Positions 19,379 to 27,712 of a DNA stretch of 64,000 bases are shown here, in pieces. Below the pieces are notes generated by a model. It was not told the DNA's origin and made no database searches. It saw only the letters and a program-made list of their open reading frames with translations. A program made the translations under genes and the position numbers. Numbering within the stretch: the stretch's first letter is position 1; each line of letters begins with the position of its first letter. Source of the DNA: Mesorhizobium sp. M4B.F.Ca.ET.058.02.1.1 (GTDB lineage: Bacteria > Pseudomonadota > Alphaproteobacteria > Rhizobiales > Rhizobiaceae); NCBI RefSeq assembly GCF_003952505.1, contig NZ_CP034450.1:5415001-5479000 (forward strand). Direction: 5' to 3'.

Positions 19379-20168
19379 TCTCGACGAAGCGCGCGAAGAG
19401 GCCGGCCTGCGACTTGATCTTGAGCTTGCGGTAGATGTTGCGGCGGTGGACCTTGACGGTTCCCGGCACGATCCTGAGCGCCCGCGCGATCGATTCCGTC
19501 GAGTGGCCCTGAAGCACCAGGTCGACGACCTGCTTTTCGCGCGAGGTGAGCGACAGGCTCTTCCAGATATGCGCGCGGTCGAATTCGCTAGGAACAGCCG
19601 CCGCCTCGCCGCGCGGTGTCGTCGCCGGCTCGTCGGCCGGCAGGTTCGGCCAGCGCAGCCTGACCAGGCCGATCACCGCCGGGGCCATGTCGCGCAGCAG
19701 CCTGGCGTCGGCGGTGCCGAACGAACCCGAGGCGCGCAGCCGCATCAGCGACAGCACCAGCGCGTCCTTGCCCGGCAGCGGGACGAAGAAGCCGACCTCC
19801 TCGGCGAGCTTGGTCTGGCTGTAGTAGGAGCGGTAATACTCGCTGGCATAGAAGCGGTCCGGCGCCAGTTCGCGCATGCGCCAGAAGCCTTCCTTGCGCT
19901 CGACCGCCGCATGGTGGAACGGGTCGAGCAGGTAGGGGCCGTCCTGATAGAGCGCGACGAAGACGTGGCTCTCGGCCGGCGAGAAGGTCTCGAACAGCAG
20001 CGGCGGGCGCGCGGCGCCCCTATAGCCGAAGATGACGCAATGATCGAAGCTGACATGGCCGCGCAGCCAGCCGACGATGGCGCGGCCGAAATGATCGCTG
20101 CCAGCTTCGCGCGTCGCGGCGATGACGGCGCCGAGCCCGTTGTAGTCATCGCTGCGGGAAACGGCCAA
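19356..20168 (-). CDS. LuxR-type transcriptional regulator
   Basis: About 270 residues. The C-terminal 65 form a LuxR/FixJ HTH, including SLTSREKQVVDLVLQGHSTE and the recognition helix region VPGTVKVHRRNIYRKL. The N-terminal 190 residues resemble no receiver domain (no phosphoacceptor Asp block) and I cannot place the ligand domain. The TTG start at 20168 is preferred for AAGGGG six bases upstream; an ATG at 20234 would add 22 odd residues over a likely operator. It diverges from a polyamine-type importer, the likely target. No autoinducer synthase is nearby. Confidence 0.8.
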   Translation of the reverse strand: MAVSRSDDYNGLGAVIAATREAGSDHFGRAIVGWLRGHVSFDHCVIFGYRGAARPPLLFETFSPAESHVFVALYQDGPYLLDPFHHAAVERKEGFWRMRELAPDRFYASEYYRSYYSQTKLAEEVGFFVPLPGKDALVLSLMRLRASGSFGTADARLLRDMAPAVIGLVRLRWPNLPADEPATTPRGEAAAVPSEFDRAHIWKSLSLTSREKQVVDLVLQGHSTESIARALRIVPGTVKVHRRNIYRKLKIKSQAGLFARFVEIIDAQIG

Positions 20169-20200
20169 TTCATACCCCTTTAAATGATAAAATAGGCTAA

Positions 20201-20222
20201 ATATACCACCGGCGAGGTATAT
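20201..20222. promoter_or_regulatory. Inverted repeat in the LuxR/importer gap
   Basis: ATATACC (20201-20207) and GGTATAT (20216-20222) flank eight bases, midway between the divergent LuxR-type gene and the importer ATPase gene. The spacing suits binding of a dimeric regulator. Confidence 0.45.
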
Positions 20223-20279
20223 ACTAGCCGGCATTGGCTCTGGTAGCGTTTCGAAATCAACTCGCCCTGGAGCCCGCCT

Positions 20280-21416
20280 TTGACTGCAGCGCCCGATATC
20301 GAGTTTCGCGCGGTCACCAAACGCTACGGCGCGGTCATCGCGGTCAGCGGCATTGACCTTGCGATCCCGCCCTCCGCCTTTGTCGCTTTGCTCGGGCCGT
20401 CCGGATGCGGCAAGACGACCTGCCTGCGCATGATCGGCGGCTTCGAGCAGCCGAGCGAAGGCCAGGTGCTGATCCGCGGCCGCGACATGGCAGGCACGCC
20501 GCCCTACCGGCGGCCGGTCAACATGGTGTTCCAGCAATACGCGCTGTTTCCGCATCTCGATGTCGAGGACAACATCGCCTACGGGCTGCGCCAGGCGAGG
20601 CCCAGGCTGTCGTCGCGCGAGATCTCCTTGAGGGCCGGCGAGGCGCTGGCCATGGTGCGGCTCGCCGGCTATGGCCGCCGCAAGATCCACGAGCTTTCCG
20701 GCGGCCAGCAGCAGCGTGTCGCGCTGGCCCGCGCGCTGGTCAACAAGCCAGCGGTGCTTCTGCTCGACGAGCCGCTGGCGGCGCTCGACAAGAAGCTGCG
20801 CACCGACATGCAGATCGAGCTGCAGAACCTGCAGCGCGAGATCGGCATCACCTTCGTGCTGGTCACGCACGACCAGGAGGAAGCGCTGTCGATGAGCGAC
20901 CTCGTCTGTGTCATGAATGGCGGCCGCATCGTCCAGCTCGGACAGCCGAACGAGATCTACGACGAGCCGGCCGACCTCTTCGTCGCCGATTTCGTCGGCA
21001 AGACCAATCTGTTGAGCGGCACGGTGGCGGGCCTGTCGGGCGACCTCGTCGATGTCGCGCTGGCCGACGGCACGGTGATCGCGGCGCGCAAGCGGGCGCC
21101 GCTCAGCCGGGGCGAGCGGGTGTCGGTGTCGCTGCGGCCCGAAACGCTCAGCCTCGGCTTGGCCGGAAACGGCAGCCTGAAGGGCATCGTGCGCAACCGC
21201 ATCTTCCTGGGCGCGACCGCAGAATACGCCATCGAGGTCCAGGGTATCGGATCACTGCTCGCCAAGGCCGATCACCAGATTGGCCGCGACAACCTCTTCA
21301 AGCCGGGCGAACCCGTCGCCATCGGCTTTGCCGCCGGGGCGCCGCTGGCGTTTCCGCAACCCAAGAACAACGGGACCAACCAGAGGGAAAACCACCATGT
21401 CGAAATCCTATCGTGA
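20280..21416 (+). CDS. ABC importer ATPase, spermidine/putrescine type (first system)
   Basis: A 378-residue PotA-like ATPase. Walker A GPSGCGKTT is at residues 39-47, followed by the Q-loop region VFQQYALFPHL, signature LSGGQQQR, Walker B LLLLDEPLAALD and the H-loop LVTHDQEEA. The C-terminal third is a TOBE-type regulatory domain. The start is TTG with GGAG eight bases upstream. It leads a four-gene importer operon and overlaps the binding-protein gene by 20 bases. Confidence 0.92.
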   Translation: MTAAPDIEFRAVTKRYGAVIAVSGIDLAIPPSAFVALLGPSGCGKTTCLRMIGGFEQPSEGQVLIRGRDMAGTPPYRRPVNMVFQQYALFPHLDVEDNIAYGLRQARPRLSSREISLRAGEALAMVRLAGYGRRKIHELSGGQQQRVALARALVNKPAVLLLDEPLAALDKKLRTDMQIELQNLQREIGITFVLVTHDQEEALSMSDLVCVMNGGRIVQLGQPNEIYDEPADLFVADFVGKTNLLSGTVAGLSGDLVDVALADGTVIAARKRAPLSRGERVSVSLRPETLSLGLAGNGSLKGIVRNRIFLGATAEYAIEVQGIGSLLAKADHQIGRDNLFKPGEPVAIGFAAGAPLAFPQPKNNGTNQRENHHVEILS

Positions 21417-22560
21417 CGGACTGCCGATAAGCCCCGAGAAATTCGTCGACCAACTGATGCGCCTGAAGCGCGGCTCGATCGGCCGGCGCGAATTCCTCGG
21501 CCTCACCGGCCTTGGCGTCGCCACCGCGGTGATGGCGCGCGAGCTCGGCATCATGCCGACGCCGGCCTACGCCGCCGAAAACCTCGGCGACCGCATGTCG
21601 ATCGCCACCTGGCCGAACTATCACGACCCCGCGACGTTCGAGAGCTTCAAGGCCGAGACCGGCGTTGCCGTCGAGGTCAACGTCTTCGGCTCGAACGAGG
21701 AGATGCTGGCCAAGCTGCAGGCCGGCGGCTCGGGCTGGAGCCTGTTCGTGCCGACCAACTACACGATCTCGACCTACAAGAAGCTCGACATCATCGAAGC
21801 GCTCGACATGGCCAAGCTCGGCAATTTCGACGGTTCGCAGGAGGATCCGCGCTTTACCTCGGAAGGCACGATCGACGGGACGATCTACGCCGTGCCGAAG
21901 AACTGGGGCACCACCGGCATCGCGATCAACACCAAGAAGCTGACCAAGCCGATGACGAGCTGGAAGGAGTTCTGGGACACAGCCATGGCGGAAGGCGACG
22001 GCCGCACCATGGTGCATGACTATCAGCTCACCACGATCGGCAATGCGCTGAAATATTACGGCTATTCCTTCAACTCGCTGAAGCCGGACGAGCTCGCCAA
22101 GGCCGAGGAACTGCTGCTCAAGGTCAAGCCGCATCTGTTCGCGGTGTCGAGCGACTATCAGCCGTCGATGCGCGCCGGCGATGCCTGGATGACGATGTGC
22201 TGGACCAATGACGGGGCGCAACTCCATCGCGACATCCCGGAGATCGCCTATGTGCTCGGCAAGGAAGGCGGCGAGATCTGGACCGACTTCTACGCCATCC
22301 CGAAGGACGCGCCGAACAAGCCGGCCGGCTACGCGCTGCTCAACTACCTGATGAACCCGAAGGTCGCGGTGAAGGAGCACTTGGCCAATGGCGCGCCCTC
22401 GATCGATGCGCGCGTCAACGCGCTGCTGCCGAAGGAGGTGATGGACAATCCGATCCTCTACCCGGCGGCGGACCTGTTGAAGCCGCTGGAGTTCGGCGCC
22501 GCCGCGACGCTCACCGATCCGGGGCGCGCCGAGCTGATGGCGCGCTTCAAGTCGGCTTGA
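21397..22560 (+). CDS. Extracellular substrate-binding protein, PotD-like (first system)
   Basis: A 387-residue binding protein of the spermidine/putrescine class. The N-terminus carries a long leader with a twin-arginine-like stretch (GRREFLGLTGLGVATAVMA) and a cleavage site near AYAAE. The mature part has MSIATWPNYHDPATFESFKA, VFGSNEEMLAKLQAGGSGW and PKNWGTTGIAINT, all PotD-like. The ligand could be a polyamine or another cationic or amino compound. ATG at 21397 has GAGGG upstream and lies inside the ATPase end. Confidence 0.9.
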   Translation: MSKSYRDGLPISPEKFVDQLMRLKRGSIGRREFLGLTGLGVATAVMARELGIMPTPAYAAENLGDRMSIATWPNYHDPATFESFKAETGVAVEVNVFGSNEEMLAKLQAGGSGWSLFVPTNYTISTYKKLDIIEALDMAKLGNFDGSQEDPRFTSEGTIDGTIYAVPKNWGTTGIAINTKKLTKPMTSWKEFWDTAMAEGDGRTMVHDYQLTTIGNALKYYGYSFNSLKPDELAKAEELLLKVKPHLFAVSSDYQPSMRAGDAWMTMCWTNDGAQLHRDIPEIAYVLGKEGGEIWTDFYAIPKDAPNKPAGYALLNYLMNPKVAVKEHLANGAPSIDARVNALLPKEVMDNPILYPAADLLKPLEFGAAATLTDPGRAELMARFKSA

Positions 22561-22596
22561 GCGGAACCGGCCACAAACCCGATCCAGGCAACGCGA

Positions 22597-22618
22597 CCGG
22601 CGGGCAATTGCCCGCCGG
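22597..22618 (+). other. Intercistronic hairpin after the binding-protein gene
   Basis: A perfect 22-bp palindrome with 11-base arms reading CCGGCGGGCAA, between the binding-protein stop and the first permease. No T run follows, so it is not a terminator. Such hairpins often stabilise the binding-protein part of the mRNA and give more of it than of the permeases. Its presence is one reason to start the permease at 22638. Confidence 0.6.
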
Positions 22619-22637
22619 CACCGAAGCGGCTTTTTCG

Positions 22638-23501
22638 ATGCGCGGCACCCTCCTTCGCAAAAATCTTACGACCGCGCTGCTGCTCGCGCCGGCGACGCTG
22701 TGGCTGGTGGTATTCCTGGTCCTGCCGTTCGTCGCCATCGCCATCTTCAGCGTCGGCGAGCGGGCGCCCGAGGGAGGCTACCAGGCAGCTTTCACGCTTG
22801 CGCAATACGCCAACCTGCCGGCGCGGGCGACCGCGTTCTGGAACACGATGGTACTGGCGCCGGTCGGCGCCTTCGCCTGCCTGCTCGTCGCCTATCCGGT
22901 CGCCTACTATCTGGCGCTGCGCGCGCCGGAGCGCTGGCGGCTGATCCTGCTGGCGCTCGTCGTCATCCCGTTCTGGACCAGCCTTTTGATGCGCACCTAT
23001 GCCTGGATGTATGTGCTGGGTGGCCGCGGCATTCCGGCCCTGCTCGCCGATGTCGGCATCGAGGACGTCAGGCTGATCAACACGCCGGGCGCGGTGCTGC
23101 TCGGCATCGTCTACGGCTATCTGCCGCTGATGATCCTGCCGATCTATGTCAGCCTGGAGCGGCTCGACCGCAGGCTGCTGGAAGCCTCTGCCGATCTCGG
23201 CGCGACGCCGCTGTCGACCTTCCTCGGTGTCACGCTCCGGCTTTCGCTGCCGGGCGTGATGACCGGCTTCTCGCTGGTGATGATCCTCCTGCTCGGCGAA
23301 TATCTGATCCCGACGCTGCTCGGCGGCGGCAAGGTGTTCTTTATCGGCAACGCGCTGGTCGACCTGTTCCTGCAGTCGCGCAACTGGCCGTTCGGTTCGG
23401 CCATCGCCATCACGCTGGTGCTGGTCTCGGTGGTGGTGCTGATTGCCGCCAACCGCATCTCGGCCCGGCTGTCGGGCGCGCGCCGGGTGGACCTGATCTG
23501 A
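22638..23501 (+). CDS. ABC importer permease, PotB-like (first system)
   Basis: A 287-residue inner-membrane permease with six hydrophobic segments and the cytoplasmic EAA loop near EASADLGATPLSTFLGVTLR. The ATG at 22638 (MRGTLLRKN) is chosen because the upstream alternative, a TTG overlapping the previous stop, would translate through the hairpin and has no ribosome site; it would give 314 residues. Even here the ribosome site is weak. The stop overlaps the next permease start (TGATG). Confidence 0.88.
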   Translation: MRGTLLRKNLTTALLLAPATLWLVVFLVLPFVAIAIFSVGERAPEGGYQAAFTLAQYANLPARATAFWNTMVLAPVGAFACLLVAYPVAYYLALRAPERWRLILLALVVIPFWTSLLMRTYAWMYVLGGRGIPALLADVGIEDVRLINTPGAVLLGIVYGYLPLMILPIYVSLERLDRRLLEASADLGATPLSTFLGVTLRLSLPGVMTGFSLVMILLLGEYLIPTLLGGGKVFFIGNALVDLFLQSRNWPFGSAIAITLVLVSVVVLIAANRISARLSGARRVDLI

Positions 23502-24307
23502 TGCGCGCCTTCGTCGTTGCCGTCTTTGCCTTCCTCTACCTGCCGATCGCGCTGGTGGTGCTGTTCTCCTTCAACGCCGGCCACCATGCCAGCGAGTTCA
23601 CCGGCTTCTCGACGCAATGGTACGGCAAGACGCTGTCCAACCCGTTCCTGGTCGAGGCGCTGAAGAACAGCTTGTTCATCGCCACCACCAGCGCGCTTTT
23701 GGCGGCGGTCGCCGGCACCGCCGCCGCGCTCGGCCTGCAGCGCGTCGGGGCGCGGACACGAGCGGTCTTCGATGGGCTGCTGGGCGCGGCAATCGTCGTT
23801 CCGGGCGTCGTCATCGGCATCTCGACGCTGGTCGCGCTCGTGCAGCTGTTCGGCGTCGTCAATCCGTTCGTCGCCGAATTGTGGCCGGGCGACCAGCCGC
23901 CGCGCCTGGCACTCGGCTACGGCTCGATCATCGCCGCGCATGGCCTGTTCTCGATGGCGCTGGTGGCGATGATCGTCGGCACGCGCCTTGGCAGTCTCGA
24001 CCGCAACCTGGTCGAGGCGTCGAGCGATCTCTACGCCACGCCGCTGACGACGTTCCGCTCGATTGTGCTGCCGCAGATCATGCCGGCGGTGATCGCCGGC
24101 TTCCTGCTCGCATTCACCTTTTCGTTCGACGACTTCATCATCGCCTTCTTCGTCGCCGGCGCGCAGACGACGCTGCCGATCTATGTCTTCGCCTCGATCC
24201 GCCGCGGCGTGACGCCGGAAATCAACGCCGTCGCGACCATCGTGCTCGTCGCCTCGGTGCTGCTCGTGGTGCTTGCCCAGTGGCAGCTGCGCCGAAGAAA
24301 ACAGTGA
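23501..24307 (+). CDS. ABC importer permease, PotC-like (first system)
   Basis: A 268-residue permease with six hydrophobic segments and the EAA loop EASSDLYATPLTTFRSIVLP. FDDFIIAFFVAG and the closing RRGVTPEINAVATI are typical of PotC. It completes the importer encoded from 20280. Ten bases separate it from the SDR gene that follows. Confidence 0.92.
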   Translation: MRAFVVAVFAFLYLPIALVVLFSFNAGHHASEFTGFSTQWYGKTLSNPFLVEALKNSLFIATTSALLAAVAGTAAALGLQRVGARTRAVFDGLLGAAIVVPGVVIGISTLVALVQLFGVVNPFVAELWPGDQPPRLALGYGSIIAAHGLFSMALVAMIVGTRLGSLDRNLVEASSDLYATPLTTFRSIVLPQIMPAVIAGFLLAFTFSFDDFIIAFFVAGAQTTLPIYVFASIRRGVTPEINAVATIVLVASVLLVVLAQWQLRRRKQ

Positions 24308-24317
24308 AAGACCGATC

Positions 24318-25078
24318 ATGATCCTGAAAGACCGCATCGCCGTGGTGACCGGAGCCGGGTCCGGCATCGGGCGCGCCGGCGCCATGATCATGGGCAGGGA
24401 AGGGGCGACAGTGGTGATCGCCGACCGCGATCGGGCCGCCGGCGAGGCCGTTGCCTCCGACATCCGCGAAGCCGGCGGCCGCGCCGAAGCGGTCACGACC
24501 GACGTCGGCAACGACACCGCGGTCGAGGCGCTCATCGTCGGCACGCTCGGCAGGCATGGGCGGATCGACATATTGCACAACCATGCCGGCATCCAGGTCG
24601 GCGGCACGCTCACCGAAGTTGGCGTCGACGGCATGGATGCGTCGTGGCGGATCAATGTGCGGGCGCAGTTCGTTGGCGCCAAGATCGTGATGCCGGCGAT
24701 GATCGCGCAGGGCGGCGGCGTCATCCTCAACACCGCCTCGAATTCGGGGTCTTCTACGACCGCGAGATGATCGCCTATGCGACGTCGAAACATGCCGTGG
24801 TGGCGATGACCAGGCAGATGTCGCTCGACTACGCCCGCTACAATGTCCGCATCAACGCGCTTTGCCCGGGCTGGGTCGACACGCCGTTCAACGAGCCGTT
24901 CATCGCCCAGATGGGCGGGCGCGACGCGATCGAAAACTATGTCCGGACCAAGATCCCGATGGGGCGCTGGGCAAGCGCCGACGAGATCGCCGAAGCGATC
25001 CTGTTCCTCGTCTCCGACCGCTCCTCCTTCATGACCGGACAGGCGCTGGTGGTCGACGGTGGCGAAAGCATCGGCTGA
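24318..25078 (+). pseudogene. Short-chain dehydrogenase with a one-base frameshift
   Basis: The 5' frame encodes an SDR N-terminus (GAGSGIGRAG cofactor motif, NHAG, and VILNTASNSG). It then shifts at the GGGG run 24746-24749. A different frame continues with FYDREMIAYATSKHAVVAM, holding the catalytic Y and K, to a normal C-terminus (SSFMTGQALVVDGGESIG). Adding one G restores an SDR of about 253 residues with every motif intact. That, and two similar shifts elsewhere in this window, makes a sequencing error likelier than true decay. It follows the polyamine-type importer and may act on its substrate. Confidence 0.8.
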
Positions 25079-25101
25079 GCCAGGGCGTCCCCCGGCTCGC
25101 C

Positions 25102-26610
25102 TTACACGTGCTTGCGGCCACCGGTGTCGCGAAACCAGCTGTCCGGGTAAGGGTACCACCAGCCCTGGATCTCGGGCTTGTGGTCGATGATCACCATCTT
25201 CGAGCGGCGGAAGGCGTCGAGCCCCTGGCGGCCGAGCTCGCGGCCGAGGCCGGAAGCCTTCCAGCCGCCGAAAGGCAGCGCGTCGTTGTCGATCAGCGGA
25301 TTGTTGACCCAGACCATGCCGGCCTCGAGCCGCTCGGCCGCCTCGTGCGCTTCGGCGAGGTCGGTGGTGAACACCGAGGCGCCGAGGCCGAAGGGACTAT
25401 CGTTGGCGAGCCTGATCGCCTCGTCGAAATCCTTCACGCGACAGATGGCGGCGACCGGCCCGAAACACTCCTCGCGCACGATCGCCATGTCCGGGGTGAC
25501 GCCGGTGAGGATCGTCGGCTCGTAGAACCAGCCGGTGTTGTGCGCCGGCGGAATGCACCCGCCGGTCACCGCCTTCGCGCCGTTGCGAACCGCGTCGTCG
25601 ACCAGACGCATCACCTTGGCCCGTGCGGCTTCGCTGACCAGCGGGCCGATCTCGGTCCTGTCCAGGCCGTTACCGATCCTCAGTGCGCGGGTCTTTGCGG
25701 CGAAGAGATCGACGAAGCGGTCGTGCACGGCATCGACGACGAAGAAGCGCTCGGCCGAGGTGCAGACCTGGCCGGTGAGGTGGAAGGCGGCGGTGACGGA
25801 GCCGGCCGCCGCGACGTCGAGTGGGGCGTGTTGCGAGATGATCAGCGGATCGCTGCCGCCGGCCTCGATGACGCAAGGCTTCATGCGCTCGGCGCACGCC
25901 ACCGCGACGGCCTTGCCGGCGGCAACCGAGCCGGTGAAGGCGACGGTATGGGTGCGGTCGGACCCGATCAGCGCCTGCGCCGTCGCAGCGCCGCCGGGCA
26001 GGCAGGAGACGAGGCCTTCGGGCAGTGAACGGAACACCGTCATGTAGTCGAGCGTCGACAATGTCGTCGCCTCGGCAGGCTTGATGACGCAGGCATTGCC
26101 GGCGGCGAGCGAGGCGGCCACCGTCCAGCACATCAGCAGGATCGGGAAGTTATAGGGCATGATGTGGACGGAGACGCCGTAGGGCTCGTAGCGCGCGTAC
26201 TGGAAGGAACCCGCCTGCGTCATGCCGGCGACCTTGCCGGCCTCGTCGCGCGCCATCTCGGCATAGTAGCGGAAGATCGGTGCGCAATTGGCGATCTCGC
26301 CAATCGCTTCCGGATAGGGCTTGCCCATCTCGCGCACCATCAGCTCGGCGCAGCGGGTGAAGTCCGCCGCCTCGATGGCATTGGCCACCGCGTGCAAATG
26401 TTTGGCGCGGCTCTTGGCGTCGAGTTTTTTCCATGCCGCCTGCGCTGCGGTCGCGGTGGTCAACGCGGCGTCGATCTCACCATCGCTGGCGGCGGCGATG
26501 GTGCCCACCGTTTCGAGCGTCGCCGGATCGATCACCGGCTTTTGCGCACCGGTCGTCGGCCGGTAGTCCGGATTGACGAAGTATACCGGACGGTCGGGCG
26601 AGAACTGCAT
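25102..26610 (-). CDS. NAD(P)-dependent aldehyde dehydrogenase
   Basis: A 502-residue ALDH that oxidises an aldehyde to the acid. Catalytic C283 (GQVCTSAERFF) and E249 (IEAGGSDP) are present, as are N154 (MPYNFP) and K177 (IKPAE) of the active site and cofactor pocket. It is probably the PuuC-equivalent step, acting on an aldehyde made by the PuuB-like oxidase at 36906, though the link is inference. It closes the leftward operon with cupins, glycosyltransferase and importer; GGGAGG precedes the ATG. Confidence 0.92.
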   Translation of the reverse strand: MQFSPDRPVYFVNPDYRPTTGAQKPVIDPATLETVGTIAAASDGEIDAALTTATAAQAAWKKLDAKSRAKHLHAVANAIEAADFTRCAELMVREMGKPYPEAIGEIANCAPIFRYYAEMARDEAGKVAGMTQAGSFQYARYEPYGVSVHIMPYNFPILLMCWTVAASLAAGNACVIKPAEATTLSTLDYMTVFRSLPEGLVSCLPGGAATAQALIGSDRTHTVAFTGSVAAGKAVAVACAERMKPCVIEAGGSDPLIISQHAPLDVAAAGSVTAAFHLTGQVCTSAERFFVVDAVHDRFVDLFAAKTRALRIGNGLDRTEIGPLVSEAARAKVMRLVDDAVRNGAKAVTGGCIPPAHNTGWFYEPTILTGVTPDMAIVREECFGPVAAICRVKDFDEAIRLANDSPFGLGASVFTTDLAEAHEAAERLEAGMVWVNNPLIDNDALPFGGWKASGLGRELGRQGLDAFRRSKMVIIDHKPEIQGWWYPYPDSWFRDTGGRKHV

Positions 26611-26631
26611 GGAATGATCCTCCCGGTCCGC

Positions 26632-26976
26632 TCAGCGGATCATGTAGACCTTCTTGATCGTCTCATGCACGGTGCAGACGCCCTTCCAGTCCTGCGGGAA
26701 GAACGCCGCCGTGTCGGGTTCGATCTCGATCACCTCGCCGGATTCATGCACATAGGTGCAGCGTCCCTCGAGGAAGTGGCAGAACTCGTCGCGGGTGACG
26801 TGGCAGTGCCATTTGCCCGGCGTGCAGATCCAGAGCCCGCATTCCGAGCGGCCTTCCGGCCCCTTGTAGAGGAGCTTGCCAGAGGTGTGGGACTGTCCCT
26901 CGATCATGGTCGGGATGACGCCCCAGTCGACGAGGTCGGTGATGGCGAGCGGCGATTGCATGGTCGGCGTGGTCAT
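26632..26976 (-). CDS. Cupin, first of three tandem copies
   Basis: A 114-residue single-domain cupin of the DUF861/EutQ-like kind. Key segments are LLYKGPEGRSECGLWICTPG, RDEFCHFLEGRCTYVHESG and AAFFPQDWKG. The central E-F-C-H motif supplies likely metal or substrate ligands. It is about half identical by eye to the next two genes on this strand, so the three come from tandem duplication. Function in this operon is unknown; binding of an amine or acid intermediate is possible. Confidence 0.85.
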   Translation of the reverse strand: MTTPTMQSPLAITDLVDWGVIPTMIEGQSHTSGKLLYKGPEGRSECGLWICTPGKWHCHVTRDEFCHFLEGRCTYVHESGEVIEIEPDTAAFFPQDWKGVCTVHETIKKVYMIR

Positions 26977-27004
26977 CGATTTTATCCTGGATTTCGTTGC
27001 GTGC

Positions 27005-27346
27005 TTACCGGCACATGAAGGCCTTGGTCAGCGTTTCTGTGATTTTAGAAGTGCCGGTCCAGCCGGCTGGGAAGAAGACCAGTGTCCCGGCCTCGACCGG
27101 GATCGTCTCGCCATTCTCGTGGATGTAGGTGCCGCGCCCCGACAGGAAATGGCAGAATTCGTCAACCGCGAAGGTGATGTGGCGCGTGCCGGGCGTGCAC
27201 GACCAAAGCCCGCATTCGCTCGATCCGTCCGCGTGCTGGAACAGGACCTTGCCCGACGCACGCGGCGAGCCGGCGATAGGGTCGGCGCCGGCACCCCAGT
27301 CGTCCAGTTGCACGGTCGAGGCCTTTGGCCAGTGCGGTGTCGGCAT
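27005..27346 (-). CDS. Cupin, second of three tandem copies
   Basis: A 113-residue paralogue of the neighbouring cupins with the same landmarks: VLFQHADGSSECGLWSCTPG, VDEFCHFLSGRGTYIHENG and LVFFPAGWTG. GAGGAA precedes the ATG at 27346. Gaps of 28 and 14 bases to its neighbours show a continuous operon. Confidence 0.85.
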   Translation of the reverse strand: MPTPHWPKASTVQLDDWGAGADPIAGSPRASGKVLFQHADGSSECGLWSCTPGTRHITFAVDEFCHFLSGRGTYIHENGETIPVEAGTLVFFPAGWTGTSKITETLTKAFMCR

Positions 27347-27360
27347 GTCGAGTTCCTCGG

Positions 27361-27712
27361 TTACGCCAGCATGTAGATGTTGCGCATGGTCTTATGCACG
27401 GTGCATTCGCCGCTCCAGCCGGCCGGGAACAGCACCACCGTCCCGGCTGTCACCTCTATCACCTCGCTGTCGTCGGATTTGTAGGTGGCGCGACCTGAGA
27501 CGAAGTGGCAGAGCTCGTCGCGCGGGATCTTGAGCCGCCAGCGTCCAGGCGTGCAGACCCAGATGCCAGATTCCGGCTGGTTGTTCGGACCCCTTGTGCA
27601 CCAGCCTGCCGGTCGAGTGCGAAGCGCCCTCCAGCGCGTCAGGCTGCGCGCCCCAGTCGACGAGATCGGCGCGGGTCGAGGCCTGGTGGAGGTGCGGCGC
27701 GGAGGAGGTCAC
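27361..27712 (-). pseudogene. Cupin, third tandem copy, with a one-base frameshift
   Basis: The GTG start at 27712 overlaps the glycosyltransferase stop as GTGA. The first 42 residues (ADLVDWGAQPDALEG, RLVHKG) match the sister cupins, then the frame shifts in the CCCC run 27590-27593. One fewer base restores GPNNQPESGIWVCTPGRW, RDELCHFVSGRATYKSDD and an end MRNIYMLA with TAA at 27361-27363. As the rest of the frame is intact, either a sequencing error or a very recent mutation fits. Intact length would be about 116 residues. Confidence 0.8.

Noticed and set aside
20169..20870. Upstream extension of the LuxR-type gene over the importer ATPase
   Set aside because: Antisense to a clear ATPase gene; it would also cover the divergent promoter.
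23144..25159. A 671-codon minus-strand frame under the Pot-type permeases
   Set aside because: Antisense shadow in high-GC DNA; Arg/Asp/His-rich without motifs, while the plus strand encodes clear permeases.
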